In this document: piece after piece, positions 15,310 through 23,914 of the stretch
Numbering within the stretch: position 1 is the first letter of the stretch
Layout: each line of letters starts with the position of its first letter
Assembly (NCBI GenBank): GCA_028281495.1
Contig: JANQJU010000089.1
Coordinates: forward strand, 248,001-312,000
Direction: 5' to 3'
From: SAR324 cluster bacterium
Lineage (GTDB): Bacteria > SAR324 > NAC60-12
DNA length: 64,000 bases
Notes under the pieces: generated by a model
The model's database searches: none
Told to the model about the DNA's origin: nothing
The model's input: only the letters and a program-made list of their open reading frames with translations
Translations under genes and position numbers: made by a program

Positions 15310-17865
15310 ATGCCCTTATGCATAACACATGGCCCCCATCAGGGAGAACGTTGCCCGCTTTGTGAACCTATCCTTGAACTTTTATGTGTGCAAAATGCTT
15401 CCGGGTTATCAATCGACAGGAGCTCTCGTCCGAATAGGGCGTTTACTTTTGAAAGACTGAATGAGTGCTTGGCTCAAGCCACTCCAAAAGAGGTACTCGA
15501 ATTCGCATTAACGCAACTAGAACCAAATTCTTGTGCTGACCTGGATCATGTTCTTTGTGGGGGATTAGATCACTATTCAAACAGATCCACCCTCATTCGA
15601 CAAGCATGTGAACAATTGCAGAACCGGTGTTTTCGGTTGGGACCTGCCTACACCGCATTTTGTGCACATGAAGAATCCAAGAAACACTTAGCTGAATGTT
15701 TTCGTACACAGTTTGCAACACTCAAACAGAGATACCGAGCTACAAAACGCGAACTGATCGAATTGCTATTGGAGAATACTAAACCAACACAGAGCCATGA
15801 AATAAATTGGAGGAATAAGGTTGAAAAGTTGCTGGCAAGTAATGATCGTTCTAAGCCGCACTATGATTTAAACATTGAAGGGCACCCGTTGGCGAACGAA
15901 CACTGGTTTGTGGTGAATGTGAATGGGTATTTGGACTGGTTCAAAGCCATGATCACCTTATCCACTGTACGGAAAGTACTATCCGAAAAAAATCGAGTAA
16001 CAGCCCATGCGATCAAACATTTAACAGTCCTCAATTGGGAACACTTTTGTGTGATTGCATTCAACTACAAAGATAAAAACTCGGGAACAACAAGGATGTT
16101 GTGGCCTTTGACGCGACCCGATACAACGCTAGAAAGCTACAATCGTCTCCGAGTGGCAGATATGTCATATAGTGATGTCTACAAAATAATTAGAGATGTC
16201 TTGTTGCCAAATTGTCCTGGGCCGCCAAGTCAAACAGGAAAAGATTCTATTTTGGCGCAATACATCTTAGGCGTACTCAACAATGAGGAGGGTATAGTTA
16301 ATCAACTTCTCTCAATAAAAAGCGGTTTAGGATCGATAACGTGCTCCTTTATTTATGGTTTATGTTTTGATGGAAACTCTCTAAAAATTATTGACTCGAA
16401 ATGGAATCTAAGCAAACGAGCGAGAGCATCGAAAGATTTGAACCATTTGGGTATTGAAGTCACATTGTATGAAGCGATTTGCTACATTTTATCGATCATT
16501 CTTTTGGCCGAACCGCGTCACTCCCTTGGTATGTGGCAAGCCACGATACGTTCCATTGAACTTGTCAACAACGGTTTCCTCACATTTGAACAGCTTTTTG
16601 GAAGTCTCAATGGGGCGATTCAACATGGCAGACTCCTGCCTGGAGCCAACGTTTTAAGTAGCACCTTAAACGCAAGGGTTTCGTTAAATGACGTGTTGGA
16701 TCTGAACAAAAAATGCCTTGCTCGTGGGCTAGATGATAACCAACTCCCACCAATAGTCGTCGATTGCAGAAGAAAACCAAAACGATTGGCAATGCCGTTA
16801 GTTGATAGCCTCCTTTGCAATGAGGAACCGGATATCTTCCCTTGGGATGTGGCTGTAGCACTGAATCACAATGCAACAGACCCTATGTTCCAACCATTGA
16901 TAAAGGTTCTGTTTATAGAGTTTCTATCAGTCGTTACCGACCACGCCGAGACCCCCTATAAAAACGCTCAAGAATTTTTAGAAATGCACAAAGCAATGAG
17001 CGCGCTTATTAATCCTCCATCGTTACGTCCCCCGCCCAAAGAACGATTCCATCAACAAAATCCCTTGCTTTGGGCACCGGAAGGATGGAGTGCCTGGGAT
17101 GTTGAGCACGATAGCAATTCATTTTCTCGCGCTTTGGCGCTGCTTATTGAGAAAGATTGGAATAAACACGGAGCTATAAGATTGCAGGCTGCAGACCAAT
17201 TACTTTCGGAATTTTATCATCAGGAAAAAATTGATGATGAAGTAAAGTTTCAACTGCAAATGTGTCTTACTGGCAGCTATCGCTTTTCACACCTTGAAAC
17301 CATGAAATCTATTGTAGATTTCATACTGAACCGTTTAGTAAAATCCAATGAAGGAATAAATTTAGATATTCCAAGAGTTTTGGAAATATGTCAGCAAAAA
17401 GATGTGTTGTTGAAGTCCGATTGGTTTCAGTCAGTATGGAGTGTTGTACTAAGAGAATTAGTCCAAAAACCGACGGAGTTGTCGGGCGAAGATAAGGAGA
17501 CACTTAAAGTTTGGCAAAGATCATTTTTCAGCGGAGTTGAAATCTGTAGACCAGTAATGGCAGTCGGGTTAGAAGGAGTGAACGTGCCGTTTCAAGAAAT
17601 GGATATTCACCTGGAACTACTGAGTTATTGTTTGAGTGATCAAATTTGTGTTCATGATCCGACGGTTCAAATCCGAACTTTGAATCCTCGTGATATCAAC
17701 ATAGGACATATCAATGGGCACTACTATTTGCTCCTACCTGCAAACCTAAGCGATGAGGAAATAGATTTACTCGTTCCAGAATTAATAAATGCTTCAAAAA
17801 AGACCGAGTACTTGGAAGACGAGGATCCGAAGGATTTCAAGTTATCCGATACAGATGAAATATAA
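15310..17865 (+). CDS. Large protein of unknown function with N-terminal Cys/His motif
   Basis: The protein has 851 residues from the ATG at 15310, which has AAAAGGA upstream; a longer TTG start at 15253 would overlap the preceding remnant. The N-terminus MPLCITHGPHQGERCPLCEP has C4, H7, C15 and C18, a possible zinc-binding knuckle. No signal peptide, clear membrane helix or catalytic motif was recognised in the rest, which looks like a mixed alpha/beta soluble protein. The end is acidic. It stops 3 bp before the stop of the convergent gene at 17869. No family is recognised, so the function is unknown. Confidence 0.75.
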   Translation: MPLCITHGPHQGERCPLCEPILELLCVQNASGLSIDRSSRPNRAFTFERLNECLAQATPKEVLEFALTQLEPNSCADLDHVLCGGLDHYSNRSTLIRQACEQLQNRCFRLGPAYTAFCAHEESKKHLAECFRTQFATLKQRYRATKRELIELLLENTKPTQSHEINWRNKVEKLLASNDRSKPHYDLNIEGHPLANEHWFVVNVNGYLDWFKAMITLSTVRKVLSEKNRVTAHAIKHLTVLNWEHFCVIAFNYKDKNSGTTRMLWPLTRPDTTLESYNRLRVADMSYSDVYKIIRDVLLPNCPGPPSQTGKDSILAQYILGVLNNEEGIVNQLLSIKSGLGSITCSFIYGLCFDGNSLKIIDSKWNLSKRARASKDLNHLGIEVTLYEAICYILSIILLAEPRHSLGMWQATIRSIELVNNGFLTFEQLFGSLNGAIQHGRLLPGANVLSSTLNARVSLNDVLDLNKKCLARGLDDNQLPPIVVDCRRKPKRLAMPLVDSLLCNEEPDIFPWDVAVALNHNATDPMFQPLIKVLFIEFLSVVTDHAETPYKNAQEFLEMHKAMSALINPPSLRPPPKERFHQQNPLLWAPEGWSAWDVEHDSNSFSRALALLIEKDWNKHGAIRLQAADQLLSEFYHQEKIDDEVKFQLQMCLTGSYRFSHLETMKSIVDFILNRLVKSNEGINLDIPRVLEICQQKDVLLKSDWFQSVWSVVLRELVQKPTELSGEDKETLKVWQRSFFSGVEICRPVMAVGLEGVNVPFQEMDIHLELLSYCLSDQICVHDPTVQIRTLNPRDINIGHINGHYYLLLPANLSDEEIDLLVPELINASKKTEYLEDEDPKDFKLSDTDEI

Positions 17866-17868
17866 AAT

Positions 17869-18237
17869 CTAAGTGTCCTGCCGATAGAAACTTGCTTCGA
17901 GCCAATCTTCGTCGGTTGTGTTCTGTAACAGGTGTTCTATTCGTTTTTCAGGAGGAATTGTCGTGTCTGTCAGGAGGGCGAGAATCGGAGGGTGATTGTC
18001 GAAACTCGTAGAAACACGAATCATTGCCATTGCATACCACATGATGGATTTCGTATCGGTAATTCCAAGAAGTTCACATCGGCCCATCGCAGCATGGGCG
18101 ATTGTTTTTAGATTTTCCTCAGTTTGTGTTTCGCACAGTGTTTCGTGCGAAGTTTTCAACATTTCTAATAAAGTGTTGAGATAGTTTTGGTCAGCATCAT
18201 TTTGCATTTGCTGCATTAAGCTATTTCTCATCTTCAT
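17869..18237 (-). CDS. Small alpha-helical protein, unknown function
   Basis: This 122-residue, mostly helical, acidic protein has no signal peptide or membrane helix. It begins MKMRNSLMQQMQNDADQNYL; the ribosome site is weak and the in-frame ATG at codon 3 is an alternative start. It converges on the 851-residue unknown with only 3 bp between the stops. Composition and length are typical of a real cytosolic protein, but I do not recognise a family. Confidence 0.55.
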   Translation of the reverse strand: MKMRNSLMQQMQNDADQNYLNTLLEMLKTSHETLCETQTEENLKTIAHAAMGRCELLGITDTKSIMWYAMAMIRVSTSFDNHPPILALLTDTTIPPEKRIEHLLQNTTDEDWLEASFYRQDT

Positions 18238-18325
18238 TGAAACATTACCCGTGTATCGTTAATTAAGGTAGGCGTTCATTTCATCAAAATGCCTTCTTCT
18301 AAAAGAACCCAACTATCCTAAAGTC

Positions 18326-19330
18326 ATGGCTACGGAAAACACAATGATGAACTCGCAAAATGATAATGGCAATCCCGGTTGTTTCAACTACTTGGATGCC
18401 TCTGTTCCTTCGTCCCTCTACCGAAATGGTCGAGTGTTCACTCGGCGTGATGCCAATGGCAACGATTCCGAATTCCACGGAGCTGATTTGGACGAGCGGG
18501 AAGTGATCGTACACAACGCTCGCTTGCTAAAATCAGATGAACGTTGTGCCTTAGCGGCCCATGGATTCGAACTGCTCACGCGACCACTCACGAACCCTAA
18601 TCTTGATTTTTTTGATCAACATCAGGTTCTCCAAGATTATTATCCGCAGTGCGTTGAAGTCGTGCAAAATGTAACAGGAGCTAAAGCCTACGCCTTCGAT
18701 CACAATATCAGGTCTGCACTGGGTAAAAAAAGCCAGCAACGGATCCTGGATGGACAACAAGTCCAGGGACCTGCCCATGTGGTGCATGGCGATTATACGT
18801 TGACAAGCGCTCCCCAACGGCTTCGGGATCTCTCCAAACCTCCAGGGGGCAACGACACGTTACGTTCGGTCCTGGGTGAAGGTCAGTCCTTGGTTTCTTC
18901 AGAGAGAGTTAAAAGAGTGCTCGATGAAGGGGCAAGATTTTCGATCATTAATGTATGGCGCAATATCGTTGAGGAACCGGTTGCCACACACCCACTTGCA
19001 TTGTGTGATGGAAAAAGCTTTGAACCCAACGACCTCGTAGTATTTGAAATCCATTATCAAGATCGGGTGGGGGAAAACTATTTTGCTAAACATTCGTCAC
19101 GACACCGATGGTATTATTATCCAAAGATGACCAAAGACGAGGCTCTATTGATCAAACAATGGGATTCGGCGGGTAAGCTGGCCCAGTCGCGGGGAACCGA
19201 AGGAGACGATTGCGATGATAACGAGCCATGCACCTTCAGCTTCCATAGTGCTTTCGAAGACCCATCGGCTCCACCGGATGCTCCCGACCGATGGAGTATC
19301 GAAGTGCGATGTCTTGTGCTCTACGGTTGA
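18326..19330 (+). CDS. CmcJ/NvfI-family oxidoreductase (Fe(II)/2-oxoglutarate-type)
   Basis: The 334-residue sequence follows the CmcJ/NvfI family throughout: VIVHNARLL, HGFELL, DYYPQCVEVVQNVTGA, FDHNIR, VHGDYTLTSAPQRLRDL, FSIINVWRNI, PLALCD, HRWYYYPKM and SIEVRCLV. H154-x-D156 and the distal H307 (FSFHSAFEDP) are plausible iron ligands of a double-stranded beta-helix oxygenase. Family members are best known from cephamycin methoxylation (CmcJ) and fungal secondary metabolism, and similar genes are common in bacteria with unknown substrates. Just before H307 is an acidic insert with two Cys (EGDDCDDNEPC). No biosynthetic cluster surrounds it. Confidence 0.82.
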   Translation: MATENTMMNSQNDNGNPGCFNYLDASVPSSLYRNGRVFTRRDANGNDSEFHGADLDEREVIVHNARLLKSDERCALAAHGFELLTRPLTNPNLDFFDQHQVLQDYYPQCVEVVQNVTGAKAYAFDHNIRSALGKKSQQRILDGQQVQGPAHVVHGDYTLTSAPQRLRDLSKPPGGNDTLRSVLGEGQSLVSSERVKRVLDEGARFSIINVWRNIVEEPVATHPLALCDGKSFEPNDLVVFEIHYQDRVGENYFAKHSSRHRWYYYPKMTKDEALLIKQWDSAGKLAQSRGTEGDDCDDNEPCTFSFHSAFEDPSAPPDAPDRWSIEVRCLVLYG

Positions 19331-19708
19331 GATTTTGCGTGTCTTATCTTCCTAAAATTTCGAATTAAACGAGCTCACCACAACATAATACTCGATTCAA
19401 AGTATTGGTTGAAAATCAGTCGGTTCAGGAGGGATGTATGCTAATCAACAGTAGGGAAGGTATGGAAGAACCGTTTATGTAGACGCAGAGTTTTCCTAAA
19501 TTAGGCCAATTATTGTAGATTTTATTAAAATGATTCGAAAAAAAGAGGTAGATATTACTAATATTAAAATCTAATTTATCTTAAGTTATGTAGGTAACTC
19601 ACTGAATTAGCTAAAACTAATGTGTTAATTACTGTTGATTAACAAACATATTGCTAATCATTTTTTAGGGAAGGCACTAATGCTAATTTTCTTCAAAAAG
19701 AGGTTCCT
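19331..19708. other. 378-bp AT-rich intergenic region
   Basis: No convincing gene is present. A strong ribosome site (CAGGAGGGATGT) precedes an ATG at 19438 that opens only a 14-codon ORF ending at 19482. This could be a leader peptide or the stub of a lost gene. The rest is AT-rich and presumably holds the promoter of the secreted protein at 19709. Confidence 0.4.
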
Positions 19709-20074
19709 ATGAAAAAGATAGTAATTGCTGCATTCTGCTTAATTCTTTCTGTACCTGCAATGGCCAATACGTGGACTAATTGGTTCACCATCGATTCGCT
19801 TGGGTATGATCTTTATAACCAAGGAGGATCGGAGTCTTACTTCTACATCGTTCCCTCGGGAACAATAGAAAACCCGGGTTCATGTACGGACACTTCCCAT
19901 TATGTCTTGGGTTCCACTCATTCGAGCCATACGGTTGCCGATTCTCTAAATAAAAAGGAAGTTTCGAAATTGCCAACATTGGCGTATACAGCAGGCTGGC
20001 AAATTCGATTATATGTTTCTGGTTGTTACCACAATCGACCTAGAGCATATACCGTCGAAGTCAAAAAGCCTTAA
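19709..20074 (+). CDS. Small secreted protein, unknown function
   Basis: The precursor has 121 residues, with a clear Sec signal peptide (MKKIVIAAFCLILSVPAMA) and predicted cleavage before Asn20. The mature part of about 102 residues is aromatic and Ser/Thr-rich and has just two Cys (C59 and C106) that could form one disulfide in the periplasm. An AAAGAGG ribosome site precedes the ATG. It stands alone between an AT-rich gap and the ATPase-nuclease operon. No family is recognised; a small beta-sandwich is plausible but not shown. Confidence 0.65.
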   Translation: MKKIVIAAFCLILSVPAMANTWTNWFTIDSLGYDLYNQGGSESYFYIVPSGTIENPGSCTDTSHYVLGSTHSSHTVADSLNKKEVSKLPTLAYTAGWQIRLYVSGCYHNRPRAYTVEVKKP

Positions 20075-20097
20075 CTCATACACAAAGGATTTTCGAA

Positions 20098-20131
20098 CGG
20101 GTGGGAAGCATTCGATGGTGTTAACCACCCG
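20098..20131. terminator. Possible hairpin after the secreted-protein gene
   Basis: CGGGTGG (20098-20104) can pair with CCACCCG (20125-20131) across a 20-nt loop. It lies between two genes that converge. No U-tract follows on either strand, so intrinsic termination is doubtful. Confidence 0.3.
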
Positions 20132-20206
20132 AACGGCATCGGATCGGTAAAAGGGGCGGTTCGTAAAATGGATCAGATCCAAGTTTGATAAAAATCTAGA
20201 AAGGTT

Positions 20207-21988
20207 TCAATGCTCGCAAGAAGACGTTTTTTCGAGAGCCGAACCAACCTCACGCATCGTTTTTAATTCCCACCCACAAAACAGCAGCACGATCCCTGTG
20301 AATCGTAAGGTTTCCCATTGTTGCAAGCGAGAATCTTGAAGATACTGTGTCAATTGGTTTTCTGCTTCGGTCAACAGTTCTTCGGCTTTGGATTCCTTCC
20401 ATTGGTCGCGTTTCAAGTATTTCAACTCAATCAAAAAACCATGCTGGATATCGGGGTATTTGGCCACGAATGGTTCCAAAAACAGATCCACATAGCCTTT
20501 GTTGAATTCGTATTCAGTGCGGCAAAAGAACACATCATTGATATTGAGATACGCAAGCAAAAACCCTTGGATCACCTTTTCACGAGATAAATAATCCCGA
20601 ATGCTCGTTTGGGCGTCGATTTGCTCTGCTAAATATCGGAACACGGGTTCCCATGCCCCATCCCAAGCCATGTCCCCGATCCGATCCGTGAATGGATCGC
20701 GAGCAATTTCAAAACGCCCCACATCCATGAGAGCGTCTCGAATGTAACCTAATATTAGATGTTGCACTGTTTGATTCGGAACTGCTAAAGCCGATTTTCC
20801 TCGATATCGCCCTTTGAAGGTCAACAGACCAAAATAATAAAGCAACGATGTGAAATTCTGAGGCTGGTGCAGTTGGGCCAGTGGAAAACTTGTCACCACT
20901 TCTGAAACTACCTGCCCCTCGTCTAGAACGGTGCGCAAGCGATCAAAGTTACCATTGAGTTGACGGTTTACCAGAATCAAATGACGCAATTTTCCGTAGT
21001 CGATACGAACATTGTCATCAATCAAACGGTCCGGAATCGGTGATTCTTGGTTGGTTTTGCATTCCTTGATGAAGTGCCACACCATGTCCGTGTTGTAGAC
21101 ATCAGTGTGTGATGTTTTGCTGAACCGATACCCGTTATACCACTCTTTCATGACAGCTAAGGCTTCCGTTACTTCCAAGTTCACGTAACCAGCATCACGA
21201 TAGTACTTCAAAATCCCTCGCACCTCCGATTCCGTGAAACCTAGCATTTCATCAAACTCCGAGGTCAGGCTCAGGTTATCGCCCATATTGAAGCCGCTGG
21301 TCACATCATCCAAGGTCACCGGCGACACTCCAGTCAGGAACAACCGGGAAATTCCCGCTCCATGGCCACTGGCCCCGCCTTTCAAGATGGTAAAGAAGTG
21401 ACGAAAGAACCCTTCTCCATGAGTCAGGTCATGATACGCCGGTGCGCCAGATTGCACTAAGATGCTATTGGCAAAGTTGTCGTATTCATCAATCAACACG
21501 TAAAGTTTGATTCCCCTTTCTGCCACATAAACGAACAATCGATTCAATTGTGAATGGATCGAAGGGGCCGAACGGATGCTCTCTGCAATCGAGGTAGGAA
21601 AATCTTCGGCATACCGATGTAAAAAGAATTCCAAACACAGTTGGGTGTATTCTTCAAAACGGGACTCCACCAAGTCCAGAGACGAAGACACCAAAGAAAA
21701 GTTGAAGGATAAAATGCAATATTGATGGCGTTCTGCTGTGGGATTTTGGCCAATGTCGGTTCCGGCAAAAAGCAGATCAAACTGATCTTTTAATTTTTTA
21801 TCGTAATACCCTTGCAGCAGGCTGAACCAAGAGGATTTCCCAAACCGCCGTGGACGAATGAACACCACAAAGTTGTGTTGCTCCAAGTGAGGGATAAATC
21901 GGGTTTTGTCCACAAAGTAGAAATTTCGGGAGCGGATGGCTTCATAGTCTGAAATGCCATAAGGGATATTCATGATGGATGAAGTCAT
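20207..21988 (-). CDS. AAA-ATPase-like protein with C-terminal PD-(D/E)XK nuclease domain, copy A
   Basis: From the ATG at 21988 (GGAG upstream) it has 593 residues. It belongs to the AAA-ATPase_like/PDDEXK_9 group. The N-terminus is MNIPYGISDYEAIRSRNF after a short lead. The P-loop-like PRRFGKSSW is at about residue 45 and Walker B-like LIDEYDNFAN at about 165. The C-terminal nuclease core is GYVDLFLEPF plus FLIELKYLKR, giving D and E-x-K. Such proteins are abundant in some large-genome bacteria, and their role, perhaps DNA defence or mobile-element biology, is not settled. It is the last gene of a three-gene operon and is a close paralogue of the first gene. Confidence 0.88.
   Translation of the reverse strand: MTSSIMNIPYGISDYEAIRSRNFYFVDKTRFIPHLEQHNFVVFIRPRRFGKSSWFSLLQGYYDKKLKDQFDLLFAGTDIGQNPTAERHQYCILSFNFSLVSSSLDLVESRFEEYTQLCLEFFLHRYAEDFPTSIAESIRSAPSIHSQLNRLFVYVAERGIKLYVLIDEYDNFANSILVQSGAPAYHDLTHGEGFFRHFFTILKGGASGHGAGISRLFLTGVSPVTLDDVTSGFNMGDNLSLTSEFDEMLGFTESEVRGILKYYRDAGYVNLEVTEALAVMKEWYNGYRFSKTSHTDVYNTDMVWHFIKECKTNQESPIPDRLIDDNVRIDYGKLRHLILVNRQLNGNFDRLRTVLDEGQVVSEVVTSFPLAQLHQPQNFTSLLYYFGLLTFKGRYRGKSALAVPNQTVQHLILGYIRDALMDVGRFEIARDPFTDRIGDMAWDGAWEPVFRYLAEQIDAQTSIRDYLSREKVIQGFLLAYLNINDVFFCRTEYEFNKGYVDLFLEPFVAKYPDIQHGFLIELKYLKRDQWKESKAEELLTEAENQLTQYLQDSRLQQWETLRFTGIVLLFCGWELKTMREVGSALEKTSSCEH
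20267..20670. repeat. 404-bp direct repeat, copy 1
   Basis: This segment encodes the nuclease end of copy A. It is about 95% identical by eye to 23971-24374, in the same orientation and offset by 3704 bp. The middle parts of the two genes are clearly less alike, which points to gene conversion or selection on the nuclease domain. Recombination between copies would remove the middle gene. Confidence 0.8.
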
Positions 21989-22087
21989 GGTGCATCTCCG
22001 AAGTCTGATCGGGAATGAGAAAAACGTTCCAACAGACAAGGAACGAAAAAAAAGAAAAGAAAAGAAACGAATCGAAGCGTGGCGTCT

Positions 22088-23914
22088 TCACAAATTCTGA
22101 AACCCCAAAGCATCTTGGATGATGTTCGACGTGGACGCGGTAGCAATCTGATGGGTGCGACACAATGCCAAGGCAGATTCGGTGAATCCATTCCAAGACC
22201 AGATCGCCGCAATCACGGTGCGGTCCGGGTTCTGTTCGGCAAAAGTCCTCACTTTTTCCATAAAGCTCATTACCACCGAGTCTGCCACTTTTTTCTGACG
22301 TTTCTTGACCTCCACCAAGAGAGTTCGGACATCGTTTTGGGCATCGGCCTTCACATCGATCTCGAAAGTCTTTGGAGTCACTCCTTCGTGATTTTGAAGT
22401 AAAACTCCGGTTTGGACCGTTTCAAACGTAATCGGTTCATTGGCAGTTGAATGGGCTTTGTTCACTCCTTCAAAATATTCGGACAATTTGAATTTTGGCT
22501 TCATTCGAAGTTCGTTGGCCAATAAATACTCGGCTAGTTTGCCAGAGAGGGCATTGTAGCGCCCTTGAGTGGTTTGATATTTGTGTTTCCAGGATTGCCA
22601 ATCGTCTTGCAACGACTCCTCCCAATTGATGGCAAAATCTTCAATCTGAGTATGGAATCGACTGTTCAAGACCAATTCCAGCGTACCATCTTGCAAGCCT
22701 TGGAATTCAATCTCACTCTTTCCTTTTAGGATCAAATCGGCTTTGTACAGAACGTTGCATTTGTTGAGGATGTCATCGAGTTCCAGGTCCAATTTCAAGG
22801 CCGCTTGAATCTCCCGATGAGTGTACGAACGGTCCCGATTTTTAGTCAAGAACCATAAGATCTTCTTCGCATTGAGCTGATTGATCCGATCCAAGGCTTG
22901 GCGAATGTATTCCTCCCAAATCGCGTTTAATTGTGAACTGCGGGATTCGATTTCATGTTGAAGGGCACGGTTGACTCCAGCCTCCGTAGTTAAATCCCGA
23001 TCTGTCTGAGACGACCCAATCACACATCGAATGAAGAATGGATCACGCTTACACAACTCATTGATCTGCATAGCCGTCTGGTTTGTTACCGGTTTACTGA
23101 GATGTTCCGACAATCGAAACACGACTTCCAAACCTTCTTCGGGTTCCATCGCGGTGGGCATCTCAAATGGTTCAAGGCGTCCGCCTTCGAGGTGGGTACC
23201 GATAATATTCAGTAGCCATCCCACGTAAGAACCGGTAGCCAGCATTGGGGCAAACTTCGATTCGGACAACTCGTGGAAGCTACCTGGGATAGAAGGGTCC
23301 GGCTCGCCTTCCAAGGACTTCTGAGTATAAATGCGGTCTCCTAGAAACTGGAATTCATCCAAAATCACCAAAAAACGCTGATCAAACCCCGTGGCATAGC
23401 GATCCGGTGCCGAGTATGCGACCTCCCAAAGCAGGTCGGCATTTTGATCTTTGAAGAAAGTCTGAATTTCCGCAACATCCTCTTTGAGCAACAAAAAGGG
23501 CGGGGGGGGCGCTCCGTGATCTTCCAAAAATCGAGCGATCTGTGAAAGCCGCCACCGTTGCCGAATGCTAGTAGGGTTGCGGGTTACGAATGCAATATAG
23601 TGGGATGCAAAGGTTTCAAAATACCGGACCCCTAAAGTCCCCAACCATTGCCGCTTTTCTGATACTTCAAAATAGAAAGGAATCACCTCTCCATCAAGAT
23701 TCCAGAGATGATTGAACAATCGTTGCACAAAAGCCGTCTTACCGCTTTTTTTTCGAGCAAGAATGGCTCGCGATTTTGAAACCAAATGGGGGATGCCCTC
23801 AGTCCATTGGAGAAATTCATTCCAGAACGTTTGGCGTTGGACATATAAATCGGGATGACCAATCCGTTCGATTAAAGGCATCGAGCCGTAGAGAGGAAGC
23901 GTAGAGATATTCAT
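22088..23914 (-). CDS. P-loop ATPase with C-terminal restriction-endonuclease-like domain
   Basis: The 608-residue protein has a Walker A-like ARKKSGKTAF near residue 55 and Walker B VILDEFQFLGDR near residue 185. The C-terminal 100 residues contain FEIDVKADAQNDV and LLVEVKKRQKK, the D...E-x-K core of a restriction-endonuclease-like fold. It is related in plan to archaeal-type STAND/DUF234 ATPases, not to its two neighbours in sequence. Its ATG overlaps the previous gene's stop by 1 bp (TAATG), so translation is coupled. The gene sits between two paralogous AAA/PDDEXK genes. Function is unknown; a DNA-directed ATPase-nuclease is inferred. Confidence 0.8.
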   Translation of the reverse strand: MNISTLPLYGSMPLIERIGHPDLYVQRQTFWNEFLQWTEGIPHLVSKSRAILARKKSGKTAFVQRLFNHLWNLDGEVIPFYFEVSEKRQWLGTLGVRYFETFASHYIAFVTRNPTSIRQRWRLSQIARFLEDHGAPPPPFLLLKEDVAEIQTFFKDQNADLLWEVAYSAPDRYATGFDQRFLVILDEFQFLGDRIYTQKSLEGEPDPSIPGSFHELSESKFAPMLATGSYVGWLLNIIGTHLEGGRLEPFEMPTAMEPEEGLEVVFRLSEHLSKPVTNQTAMQINELCKRDPFFIRCVIGSSQTDRDLTTEAGVNRALQHEIESRSSQLNAIWEEYIRQALDRINQLNAKKILWFLTKNRDRSYTHREIQAALKLDLELDDILNKCNVLYKADLILKGKSEIEFQGLQDGTLELVLNSRFHTQIEDFAINWEESLQDDWQSWKHKYQTTQGRYNALSGKLAEYLLANELRMKPKFKLSEYFEGVNKAHSTANEPITFETVQTGVLLQNHEGVTPKTFEIDVKADAQNDVRTLLVEVKKRQKKVADSVVMSFMEKVRTFAEQNPDRTVIAAIWSWNGFTESALALCRTHQIATASTSNIIQDALGFQNL

